A stretch of DNA of 6,792 nucleotides from NCBI GenBank assembly GCA_002070755.1, contig MWDY01000133.1, positions 1 to 6,792 of the forward strand, given 5' to 3'. The notes beneath the pieces were generated by a model. It searched no databases. It was not told the origin of the DNA and saw only the letters and a program-made list of their open reading frames with translations. How positions within the stretch are numbered: the stretch's first letter is position 1; each line of letters begins with the position of its first letter. The translations under genes and the position numbers were made by a program. Below, piece by piece: positions 1 through 6,341 of this stretch. This DNA comes from Spirochaetes bacterium ADurb.Bin110 (lineage in GTDB: Bacteria > Spirochaetota > Spirochaetia > Treponematales > Rectinemataceae).

Positions 1-1
1 T

Positions 2-75
2 GGGCGCTTGGCTCAGTTGGTCAGAGCGGCTGGTTTACACCCAGTAGGTCGGCGGTTCAAATCCGTCAGCGCCCA
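2..75 (+). tRNA. tRNA-Val, anticodon UAC
   Basis: A complete cloverleaf can be folded by eye. The acceptor stem GGGCGCT pairs with AGCGCCC (68-74), with discriminator A at 75. The D stem is GCTC/GAGC. The anticodon stem GCTGG/CCAGT closes with a G-T pair around the loop TTTACAC, which gives anticodon TAC (reads GUA and, by wobble, other Val codons). The T arm is GGCGG-TTCAAAT-CCGTC, with one G-T pair. The 3' CCA is not encoded (the sequence continues AAG), so it must be added by CCA-adding enzyme. The gene starts one base inside the window, so its promoter and any tRNA neighbour upstream are out of view. It converges on the adenylyl cyclase gene, which ends 21 bases further on. Confidence 0.95.
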
Positions 76-96
76 AAGTTCTTGTTGATTCGGCTT

Positions 97-660
97 TTAG
101 TACCCTAATAATTGCGAATACGGCCTTGGCTCAAGAGCGCTTCTTGAGATTCCGCATTGATCGATTACATTATATAGACGCGTTTTGGCCTTTTCTTGTT
201 CATCTCCTGCAACTTTATTATCGCTAATGTATTCGACTTCAAGAAACAGACCGAGAGAGGATACTTCGACGACCTCGGCAACCAAGCCTGTTCCATCCTC
301 CCAACGGCTGCCTTTCTTTTGCTTTTGGTAGATTAAATGTGCATGCATTTTTTCTATGAAGGCCTTGAAAGCGGGTTCACCATCAATGCGAAACTCGAAT
401 TCATGGTTGACTTCTACATTTCCATCGAAGGTCTTCTCTTTAAATGTAATAGTAGTGCTATCCAATTCATGACGAACGCGGAACCGAAAACCTCCAGAAT
501 CTCCTGAGTTTGTATTCGAAACTTCCCAATACTCGTCTAGTTTATTTATGGTTCCCATATAGTGCATAAAACTTGAAAGGCGAGATTCAACCTCCTCTCT
601 TCGCTGAATCCGAGCCTTAAGCTCTATTTCCATGTTGTGGGCATATTCTGGAGTCTGCAT
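97..660 (-). CDS. cyaB: Class IV adenylyl cyclase (CyaB-type, CYTH domain)
   Basis: A 187-residue cytosolic protein that is one CYTH domain. Members of this superfamily bind triphosphates in a beta tunnel with divalent metal; class IV cyclases make cAMP from ATP, while relatives hydrolyse thiamine triphosphate or tripolyphosphate. Visible motifs are the N-terminal ExExK signature (E11, E13, K15), basic strands at R59, R61 and R63, FKEK at 73-76, E87/E89, and the late acidic strand with E141 and E143. The stretch from V131 to Y144 and the C-terminal PYSQLL resemble class IV adenylyl cyclases more than ThTPases, so cAMP synthesis is the favoured role, but this is inferred. The first ATG is preferred over M10 (ATG at 633) because AGGG lies 5 bases upstream of it, while M10 has no Shine-Dalgarno. 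It starts 7 bases after gpmI and is very probably co-transcribed with it. Confidence 0.85.
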   Translation of the reverse strand: MQTPEYAHNMEIELKARIQRREEVESRLSSFMHYMGTINKLDEYWEVSNTNSGDSGGFRFRVRHELDSTTITFKEKTFDGNVEVNHEFEFRIDGEPAFKAFIEKMHAHLIYQKQKKGSRWEDGTGLVAEVVEVSSLGLFLEVEYISDNKVAGDEQEKAKTRLYNVIDQCGISRSALEPRPYSQLLGY

Positions 661-667
661 TATTGCC

Positions 668-2338
668 CTATCCCTCTTGCTTCATAGACATATCCAGCAA
701 CGATGGATCATAATCCTCTGGCGGTACGTAGCCTAAAAGCTCGATGCATGTTGCAGCCAAGCTAGAGATTCCCAGACCATTTTTCAATTCTTTTTTGTAC
801 TCACCCTGATATTGCGGGTCGTAGATCACACAAGGAACAGGATTGAGCGAATGACTTGTCTTTGCTTTTGGCTTGCCATTGGAGTCCAAAATGACCCTCC
901 CTGTTTTCTTGTCGTGCTCATACATATCATCAGAATTTCCATGGTCGGCTGTAATAACAAGAATGCCTTTCGCTTTTTCCACGGCCTCTCGTATTCTGCC
1001 TAGCTGTATATCCATTCCTTCCAGGCCACATACTACAGCTTGGAAGACTCCTGTATGGCCTACCATATCGCCATTTGGAAAATTGAGGCGAATAAAGCTA
1101 TATGGGCCTTTTTCGATAGCATTTACGACATAATCTGCTATTTCAGCGCATTTCATCCATGGCCTCTGCTCGAATGGCACGCGATCGCTTGGTATTTCGA
1201 TATAGTCTTCGAGTTCTTCCGAAAATTTTCCAGACCTATTGCCATTGAAAAAATAAGTTACATGGCCATATTTCTGTGTCTCTGAGATGGCAAGTGTCTT
1301 TAGGCCCGTGGAAGCTAGGTATTCCCCGAGCGTTCTATCGATTGCGGGCGGTGACACCAGGAAATTGGCAGGAACTTTTAGATCTCCATCGTACTGCATC
1401 ATGCCTGCATAATATACCTTTGGCCATCTGACTCTATCAAATTTGTCGAAATTGTCCTGTTCGAAGGCTGCTGTAATCTCGAGCGCTCTGTCACCTCTGA
1501 AATTGAAGAATATTACCGAATCTCCGTCTTCTATTGTGCCAATGGGTTTACCATTTTCAGCGATGACAAATTCAGGAATATCCTGGTCGATAATGCCTGG
1601 AATCTCCTTTCGATAAGTCAGAATTGCGTCTTCCGCACTGGCGAATTGCCTTCCGATGCCTCTAACATGGCAATCCCAACCGCGCTTGACAATCTGCCAA
1701 TTGGCACCATAACGATCCATCGTTATATATTGCCTTCCGCCTCCAGAAGCAATGCGATAATCTGCTCCTTGATTCCGAAATTTCTCAAGAAAATCTTCAA
1801 AAGGAAGCACATATTCAAGAGCGCTCTGGCTTCCAACATCCCGCCCATCGAGCAAGATATGTATTCGCGCTCGCTTGACACCTTCTTTTTGTGCTTGAAC
1901 GAGCATGGCTTTTAGATGATCGATGTGCGAGTGGATATTTCCATCTGAGAAAAGGCCAATAAAGTGCAGAGTCCCTCCAGTAGCTTTTATATTGGCAATA
2001 AGCTCTTTCCAGACTCTTCCTTCAAATATTGCTCCAGATTCAATCGAAATATTGACAAGCTGCGCACCTTGCGCAAAAACTCGACCGCAACCTATAGCAT
2101 TGTGACCTACTTCCGAGTTTCCCATATCATCATCGGAGGGAAGGCCTACGGCAGTTCCATGAGCCTTAAGCTGCGTTGTTGGGCAGCTAGCCTCAAGCTC
2201 TCTAAAATGCTCCATATCTGCTGCAAGCACTGCATCGCCTTCTTTGTAAGCGCCATAACCGACGCCATCCATTATCATAAGAACTAATGGCCCCGGTCTG
2301 CCTTTCCAATTCGCATTTATTTTTAATGGTTCAAGCAT
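668..2338 (-). CDS. gpmI: 2,3-bisphosphoglycerate-independent phosphoglycerate mutase (plant/trypanosomatid-like type)
   Basis: Interconverts 3-phosphoglycerate and 2-phosphoglycerate in glycolysis and gluconeogenesis, in the cytosol, using two Mn2+ ions and a phosphoserine intermediate. All expected catalytic residues are present: D24 and nucleophile S75 (in MGNSEVGHNA), D465-H466 (TADHGN), and the second metal site D424, H428 and H496. Substrate residues include H136, D164-R166-D167, R281/R284 and K356. At 556 residues it is longer than the roughly 510-residue E. coli/Bacillus form. About 13 extra residues lie between H466 and H496, and motifs such as GLPSDDDMGNSEVGHNA and YFFNGNRSG resemble the plant and trypanosomatid branch. 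The ATG has a good Shine-Dalgarno (AGAGGGA, 7-base gap). It lies 76 bases after apt and 7 bases before the cyclase gene. No sign of damage. Confidence 0.97.
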   Translation of the reverse strand: MLEPLKINANWKGRPGPLVLMIMDGVGYGAYKEGDAVLAADMEHFRELEASCPTTQLKAHGTAVGLPSDDDMGNSEVGHNAIGCGRVFAQGAQLVNISIESGAIFEGRVWKELIANIKATGGTLHFIGLFSDGNIHSHIDHLKAMLVQAQKEGVKRARIHILLDGRDVGSQSALEYVLPFEDFLEKFRNQGADYRIASGGGRQYITMDRYGANWQIVKRGWDCHVRGIGRQFASAEDAILTYRKEIPGIIDQDIPEFVIAENGKPIGTIEDGDSVIFFNFRGDRALEITAAFEQDNFDKFDRVRWPKVYYAGMMQYDGDLKVPANFLVSPPAIDRTLGEYLASTGLKTLAISETQKYGHVTYFFNGNRSGKFSEELEDYIEIPSDRVPFEQRPWMKCAEIADYVVNAIEKGPYSFIRLNFPNGDMVGHTGVFQAVVCGLEGMDIQLGRIREAVEKAKGILVITADHGNSDDMYEHDKKTGRVILDSNGKPKAKTSHSLNPVPCVIYDPQYQGEYKKELKNGLGISSLAATCIELLGYVPPEDYDPSLLDMSMKQEG

Positions 2339-2414
2339 AAATTGTTCCCTCTTTTATAATTGGCTAGCTTCAACTGAGTTTGGAGTTGCTTTGCCCAATG
2401 GGCTTCTTATACAT

Positions 2415-2975
2415 CTATTCCCCAAAATACTCGATAAGTGTATCTATACCGATATCTGTCACTTTCTCTTCATAATTCAAAGATGGCAAGCCTATTACCG
2501 AAAATGCGCGAACAGGTACTGCTCCACAGCGCTTTATCATTTCGCAGGTCGCGTTAATAGTGCCCCCTGTAGCGATAAGGTCATCGATTATCAGAAAGCG
2601 GGCACCTGGTTTGATGTCTTCGATATGCATTTCTAGCACGGCAGTTCCATATTCCAACTCATAAGAACAGGATATGGTCTTTCCTGGCAATTTGCCTTTT
2701 TTCCTAACTAGAAGCAGAGGGATATTCCGCCTATAACAGAATGGCGCTGCAAATACAAAACCTCGCGATTCTATGGCGGCCACTGCATCGAATTCTGTCT
2801 CTCCGTATAGTTCAAGCATTGAATCGATGCAGTATTGAAATGCTTTAGGGTTAGCAAGGATGCTAGTTATATCATAGAACAATATACCTGGTTTAGGGAA
2901 ATCTGGAATCTTACGGATCGCATCATCGAGGTTAAATTCTTGATAATCGCATCTGACATCGCTGCCGTTCGCCAT
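2415..2975 (-). CDS. apt: Adenine phosphoribosyltransferase
   Basis: Purine salvage enzyme joining adenine and PRPP to give AMP and pyrophosphate, in the cytosol. The 186 residues match the usual length (E. coli about 183). Family features run in order: RKIPDFPKPGILFYDIT (21-37), AIESRGF (67-73), the flexible loop VRKKGKLPG (90-98) and YELEYG (105-110), and the PRPP-binding loop DDLIATGGT (131-139) with both acidic residues D131 and D132 intact. The ATG at 2975 has an AAGAGAGG Shine-Dalgarno about 8 bases upstream. The gene is separated from the upstream small membrane protein by 88 bases that hold a hairpin and a possible promoter. The gap to gpmI is 76 bases. The first ten residues (MANGSDVRCD) look like a poorly conserved tail ahead of the fold. 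Confidence 0.97.
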   Translation of the reverse strand: MANGSDVRCDYQEFNLDDAIRKIPDFPKPGILFYDITSILANPKAFQYCIDSMLELYGETEFDAVAAIESRGFVFAAPFCYRRNIPLLLVRKKGKLPGKTISCSYELEYGTAVLEMHIEDIKPGARFLIIDDLIATGGTINATCEMIKRCGAVPVRAFSVIGLPSLNYEEKVTDIGIDTLIEYFGE

Positions 2976-3004
2976 ATTTTTGCCTCTCTTACCAATGGAA
3001 ATTA

Positions 3005-3033
3005 TGGCGCGACCTTATAGAAAGGTGGCGCTG
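3005..3033 (-). other. Stem-loop in the apt 5' region
   Basis: An imperfect inverted repeat. GCGC (3007-3010) pairs with GCGC (3028-3031), then one G-G opposition (3011/3027), then ACCTT (3012-3016) with AAGGT (3022-3026) around the 5-base loop 3017-3021. Two outer G-T pairs could extend it. It lies between the small membrane protein gene and apt, about 30 bases before the apt start codon. No convincing T-run follows on the minus strand (CATAATTTCC), so it is not a standard intrinsic terminator. It could be a weak terminator, a processing or mRNA-stability element at the apt 5' end, or chance. Confidence 0.45.
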
Positions 3034-3034
3034 C

Positions 3035-3063
3035 AGTATACAGAATACAGTGCTTTTTGTATA
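3035..3063 (-). promoter_or_regulatory. Possible sigma-70 promoter for apt
   Basis: On the minus strand, TATACA (3058-3063, 4 of 6 matches to TTGACA) and TATACT (3035-3040, 5 of 6 to TATAAT) are separated by exactly 17 bases. The -35 begins immediately after the stop codon of the upstream gene (3064-3066). Transcription would start near 3028, within the stem-loop described separately. If real, it lets apt, gpmI and the cyclase be transcribed apart from the envelope genes. Pattern match only; such matches arise by chance in AT-rich DNA. Confidence 0.35.
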
Positions 3064-3495
3064 TCACTCTATGATAACGCTCAAGAAACCGAGCAAGATG
3101 CTTGCTCCTGAAGCGATACCAATTCTCGTCCATACCTCGCTGTTTGTCAAAGCAGCACTATACTGGGTATTGAATGGCCAAGGCGCGTAGGCCGTTTCGA
3201 AATCATGTGATATAAAACGGACCAAATCGAAAGCAAAATTAGTATAGAAATAGCTAAAAGGAAAAAGTCCGAGAGAGATCACAAAGCCGCGCCTAAATGC
3301 ACCTTCTTTAGCCTCACTATAAGAAAAGCTTGGTAGAGTCACTTTTGGCATTTCAGGCATTTCTTGGGCATTCTGTTCTTCTTTTGCTACAATTTCGGAG
3401 TCCGAATTTCCTTCCTGAGCAAGTACGGGAAGACAATAAACTAAAAGGCTTGCGCAAATAAAAACAACGAGCAAAATAAAGCAACGCTTGTTCAT
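3064..3495 (-). CDS. Small exported/membrane protein of unknown function
   Basis: I do not recognise this 143-residue protein. It has a classical signal sequence: basic N-terminus (K3, R4), hydrophobic residues 6-25 and a likely signal peptidase I site PVLA|Q after A26. C21 sits in LVYC, which is a poor lipobox, so lipidation is unlikely. Residues 28-50 are acidic and low in complexity, ending in PEMPEMP. Two hydrophobic stretches follow: an aromatic-rich one at about 70-95, and a C-terminal one at about 125-142. The mature protein is therefore probably embedded in or lying on a membrane outside the cytoplasm. Its ATG directly follows the yggS stop (TAAATG), with its Shine-Dalgarno (GAGAGGAAGG) inside the yggS end, so translation is likely coupled. 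Codons and composition look like those of its neighbours. It is a real gene by context; the function is open. Confidence 0.8.
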   Translation of the reverse strand: MNKRCFILLVVFICASLLVYCLPVLAQEGNSDSEIVAKEEQNAQEMPEMPKVTLPSFSYSEAKEGAFRRGFVISLGLFPFSYFYTNFAFDLVRFISHDFETAYAPWPFNTQYSAALTNSEVWTRIGIASGASILLGFLSVIIE

Positions 3496-4230
3496 TTATG
3501 CCTTCCTCTCACCAAAGATAGCAGTGCCTATCCTTACAAGTGTAGAACCTTCCTCTATTGCGATTTCAAAATCATTGCTCATGCCCATAGAAAGCTCGCC
3601 GAATCCTGGAAAATCAAAGCTGCTCTTTACTCTGTCTCTTGCTGCGGCGAGCATCTTGAAAGATCGACGTATCAATGCGATATCCTGCGTAAAAGGCGCC
3701 ATGGTCATTAGACCGCAGAGCAAGGCTTTTCTCATCCCTTGATGATCTGATTGAAGAAATTCCGCATAAACCTCGCATCCTCGTAGCAGCTCATCGATAT
3801 TAGGGAAGCCAGCTTTGGAAATCTCTCCTGTATGCAGCTCTAAATAGAGCTTTATAGGTTTTTTGGAGGTCTTGAGTCTTGTAAGGATAGCCTCTAACGT
3901 TTCTGTATTGTCTATTCCCTGAATTCCATCGAAGATTGTCAAAGCTTTATTGATTTTGTTCTTTTGAACTGTACCAATCATATGCAAGCAAGCGCCTTCC
4001 AGATCTGGTCCTAAATGAGGATATTTCGCCAATGCTTCCTGTACTCTATTTTCTCCGAAAAGCCTAATGCCTGCTAAGTAGGCTTGTCGAATCACATCAA
4101 TAGGCTGGAATTTGGTCACAGCCATGAGTTCAATATCATCGGAAGATCTTCCAGCCTTCTCTGCTGCGCGACTTATTCGTTCTTTTACAATAGCTACATT
4201 ATCGGCAATGATCGTTCGATTATTCGACAT
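3496..4230 (-). CDS. yggS: YggS/PLPBP family pyridoxal-5'-phosphate homeostasis protein
   Basis: Cytosolic PLP-binding protein with the alanine-racemase-like TIM-barrel fold and no known catalytic activity. Family members maintain vitamin B6 and amino-acid homeostasis. Counting from the preferred ATG (244 residues; E. coli YggS 234), the PLP lysine is K40 in AVTKFQP. FGENRVQE (58-65), HMIGTVQKNK (83-92), the GLMTMAP segment and the C-terminal phosphate-binding region LSMGMSNDFE...GSTLVRIGTAIFGER follow. All are intact. The open frame can be extended 12 codons to a TTG at 4266, but those residues (starting LRFLFADRI) are not family-like, whereas the ATG at 4230 has AGGA 8 bases upstream and gives the expected N-terminus. 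It lies 42 bases after the pseudo-M23 gene and abuts the small membrane protein gene. Confidence 0.95.
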   Translation of the reverse strand: MSNNRTIIADNVAIVKERISRAAEKAGRSSDDIELMAVTKFQPIDVIRQAYLAGIRLFGENRVQEALAKYPHLGPDLEGACLHMIGTVQKNKINKALTIFDGIQGIDNTETLEAILTRLKTSKKPIKLYLELHTGEISKAGFPNIDELLRGCEVYAEFLQSDHQGMRKALLCGLMTMAPFTQDIALIRRSFKMLAAARDRVKSSFDFPGFGELSMGMSNDFEIAIEEGSTLVRIGTAIFGERKA

Positions 4231-4238
4231 ACCCAAAA

Positions 4239-4242
4239 TCCT
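4239..4242 (-). promoter_or_regulatory. Ribosome binding site deciding the yggS start
   Basis: AGGA on the minus strand, 8 bases before the ATG at 4230. It supports the shorter 244-residue YggS over the 256-residue form starting at the upstream TTG (4266). Confidence 0.6.
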
Positions 4243-4272
4243 ATCAGCGAACAGAAACCTGAGCAAGCTTTC

Positions 4273-5253
4273 CTAGTATGTGGTTATGGATATTCGCATA
4301 GTAGTCTGATTCCCTGCAAAATCCTTTACTTGAAGCAGAAAATCGTGTTTACCCCTGAGAATCATGAATTGACCAGCATTGTAGGAACAATCTTCTCCTA
4401 TCGCCCCTTGTGATGGGGGTGGATTGCCCAGAAATGATATTCCCCCTTCACTTGCGCCTGCAGCAATGAATGAAGCATCGATGACAGTTTTCCCATCAAG
4501 AATGGCCTCTACGCAATAGGGAGCAGAATAGTAATGTGAATTGCGGATGATGATATCTCGCGCATCGACAAACAATGAATAAGCACCTTGAGGACAGGCA
4601 ATTCGTTTATCTTTTTTATTTGCTTCTATTATATCAAATAATATCTTGTTATCTGTGCCTGACTTAATCAGTCTTACGCTGCGCATGATAGGGGATGTGT
4701 TGTCCTCGATCCAAGGAGCAAGAAAAATCGTATTCATCCATAGTTCGTTCTTTGCATCGAAAAGCCGCAAACCAAAATTCTTTGAAGGATACACGCCCGA
4801 GCCGACTCCCCCAGAGAGCTTTTCTCCTTTTTTAACAGCTGAACTCTTCTGCATTTCTTTCGATGATCTAGAAGAGGATTCTATGACCTGAAAAGAATCT
4901 AACCCAGAAGTCATACTCACAAATTTATCAGGATGAATAATAGCCAAGGCTCCTCCCAATGGAAAGGAGAAGACCGTCGGCAAATTCGCTTCAACTTGTG
5001 AATAAAAGACAGTGCCGCTTGAAGGTGCTTCAAGCGTTGTATCTGCTGATATCAACTGTACATCGCTTCTTGGAACCATGCCATAGGATCTTTCTTTTTC
5101 ATTGTGTTCTACGGATATTCCTAATTTAACTTGATCGGAAAGGATTGTCCCAAACCCTGATATATCAAGAACTTTAGGTATCTGAAAGTCCAATGCGCTA
5201 AGAAAGGTTGTAAGCCATAAATAAGCTATTAAGAAACAATATTTACCCTTCAT
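4273..5253 (-). CDS. Exported M23 (LytM-like) pseudopeptidase
   Basis: A secreted protein of 326 residues (329 if the ATG at 5262 is used). A signal peptide (hydrophobic run after KGK, likely cut after FLSA) leads into a region resembling a degenerate M23/LytM fold at about residues 75-185: APSSGTVFYSQVE, then GGALAIIHPDKFVSMTSGL, GEKLSGGVGSGVYPS and NFGLRLFDAKNELWMNTIFL. These follow the order of the M23 pattern, but the HxxxD ligand motif and the late HxH motif are absent, so zinc hydrolysis is not expected. After P191 comes a beta-rich half with an Ig-like ending (VKDFAGNQTTMRISI). A structural or regulatory cell-wall role is inferred. The ATG at 5253 overlaps the upstream stop as ATGA and has AGGG 9 bases before it; the ATG at 5262 has GGAG 11 bases before it and cannot be excluded. 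Confidence 0.75.
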   Translation of the reverse strand: MKGKYCFLIAYLWLTTFLSALDFQIPKVLDISGFGTILSDQVKLGISVEHNEKERSYGMVPRSDVQLISADTTLEAPSSGTVFYSQVEANLPTVFSFPLGGALAIIHPDKFVSMTSGLDSFQVIESSSRSSKEMQKSSAVKKGEKLSGGVGSGVYPSKNFGLRLFDAKNELWMNTIFLAPWIEDNTSPIMRSVRLIKSGTDNKILFDIIEANKKDKRIACPQGAYSLFVDARDIIIRNSHYYSAPYCVEAILDGKTVIDASFIAAGASEGGISFLGNPPPSQGAIGEDCSYNAGQFMILRGKHDFLLQVKDFAGNQTTMRISITTY

Positions 5254-6341
5254 GGCTGCCATCCCTTTAATAGCTCCACGCCATCTTTATATACGAAACC
5301 GATTACTTCTTCATCGCTAATTGCCCCAAGAGCTCCATGTGCAATATGTACTAGAAGACCATGATTAAGTATGAGAACATCAGATTTTGCCGTGTCTTCT
5401 AAACCGCTTCTCAGGATCGCAACAAGCGAGTATCCTAAAGGTCCAAGCACGAAATACCTAACATCAGTCTGATTTTCTGATAGATCTCCTCCTAGCATTT
5501 CTGCTTCAAGAATCTTATAATATTTATTCTTTATATTATAATATATTAACAGATCACCGAAGCTCATTATTGCATGTGAATTATCCTGAGCTATTGCCAT
5601 GGTCGCTTGGAAAGTTGTATTCACCATCAATGAAGATTCGGATAGCTTCGCAAATGAATTATCTTCAAACCTGTAGGTCTCAATTTTTTTGGGTGAAATA
5701 CCTCTAAGAATTATGAGGTATTTGCTATCCTTAGATAAGGCTAGACCATAGATTGTCTGAGACTCTTGAAAACTAGCTTGTATTGAAAGGACAGCGCATC
5801 CATTTCGATCAAAAACACTTATCGATCCGTCAAGTGTTCCAATAGCGAGGAACGAAGAAGACGCATCGATTGCCGTGACTGGCATCGGGAATTCTTTTTC
5901 CCACAAGATGAATCCCGTTTCATCGATTAGCGCTATACCCATTTGGTCAGCCCGAAGCAGTACTCTCCATGAAGCCTTAAACCATGGATAAGCATATGCT
6001 TGAAGAGACCGCTTCCTGCCATTGATGTCATATAGTTGCAGATCGGTAGCAAGGCGACCGTATGTAATCCATCCCAATTTGTCGATTGCTGCTCTCTCCT
6101 TGAAAGGATGAACATAGAGCTTATTTTTGGATAGGTCGGCATACCCCAAGAAAGAGTCACCAATAAAGGGCATAATCTGATCGGTTCTTGCCATAGGAAT
6201 TCTGGACAAGTCCAGAGCCTCGGAAAAAGTCAAAAAAACGCTGGATGCAATCTCTCTCTCTGGCAAAGTACTTCGTACTGAAAAGAGCGAAAAAATAATT
6301 GCAGCTATACCAAGAATAAGGCCATAAAATCGCCTTCTCAT
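5250..6341 (-). CDS. Membrane-anchored beta-propeller (WD40/PQQ-like) protein
   Basis: A 363-residue protein starting RRR followed by one hydrophobic helix (about 5-22). It is most simply read as an N-terminal membrane anchor or uncleaved signal, with the rest outside the cytoplasm. From about residue 60 to the end, short beta-rich repeats recur, for example GIALIDETGFILWEKEF (135-151), LAIGTLDGSISVFDRNG (165-181), LALSKDSKYLIIL (200-212) and DLLIYYNIKNKYYKIL (263-278). These resemble WD40/PQQ-type propeller blades; no canonical WD dipeptide series or enzyme motif is seen. A scaffold or binding role is inferred. The start is forced: an in-frame TAA lies two codons upstream (6348-6350), but no Shine-Dalgarno precedes the ATG. 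The 3' end overlaps the pseudo-M23 start by 4 bases (ATGA), implying coupled translation and a shared task. Confidence 0.75.
   Translation of the reverse strand: MRRRFYGLILGIAAIIFSLFSVRSTLPEREIASSVFLTFSEALDLSRIPMARTDQIMPFIGDSFLGYADLSKNKLYVHPFKERAAIDKLGWITYGRLATDLQLYDINGRKRSLQAYAYPWFKASWRVLLRADQMGIALIDETGFILWEKEFPMPVTAIDASSSFLAIGTLDGSISVFDRNGCAVLSIQASFQESQTIYGLALSKDSKYLIILRGISPKKIETYRFEDNSFAKLSESSLMVNTTFQATMAIAQDNSHAIMSFGDLLIYYNIKNKYYKILEAEMLGGDLSENQTDVRYFVLGPLGYSLVAILRSGLEDTAKSDVLILNHGLLVHIAHGALGAISDEEVIGFVYKDGVELLKGWQP
5263..5268 (-). promoter_or_regulatory. Ribosome binding site favouring the ATG at 5253
   Basis: AAAGGG on the minus strand lies 9 bases before the ATG at 5253 and touches the alternative ATG at 5262. 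The position suits the inner start, which also forms the ATGA overlap. The competing GGAG (5274-5277) lies 11 bases before the outer ATG, so the choice is not certain. Confidence 0.4.
5515..5541. repeat. AT-rich perfect inverted repeat inside the propeller gene
   Basis: TTATAATAT (5515-5523) and ATATTATAA (5533-5541) form a perfect 9-base inverted repeat around a 9-base spacer, inside an almost pure A/T stretch of about 35 bases. It encodes a Tyr/Asn/Lys/Ile-rich strand (around residues 267-276), so coding for those residues partly explains it. TATAAT hexamers occur on both strands here. Confidence 0.6.

Noticed and set aside
812..2287. Several plus-strand open frames of 60-107 codons opposite gpmI
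   Set aside because: They lie antisense to a strongly conserved enzyme, have no family-like sequence and no supporting ribosome sites; they are shadows of the real gene.
2371..2403. Two small inverted repeats in the apt-gpmI gap (CAACT/AGTTG and GCCC/GGGC)
   Set aside because: Stems of 5 and 4 pairs with no following T-run on the minus strand; too weak to call a terminator or attenuator.
3081..3495. Possible lipoprotein signal (cysteine at residue 21) in the small exported protein
   Set aside because: LVYC has a bulky tyrosine at -1 and a better signal peptidase I site (VLA|Q) follows, so lipidation was not called.
160..5924. ATCGAT occurs about ten times, more than the roughly two expected by composition
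   Set aside because: Most copies are in-frame ATC GAT on the coding strand, encoding Ile-Asp in different proteins, so codon usage explains them better than a dedicated motif.
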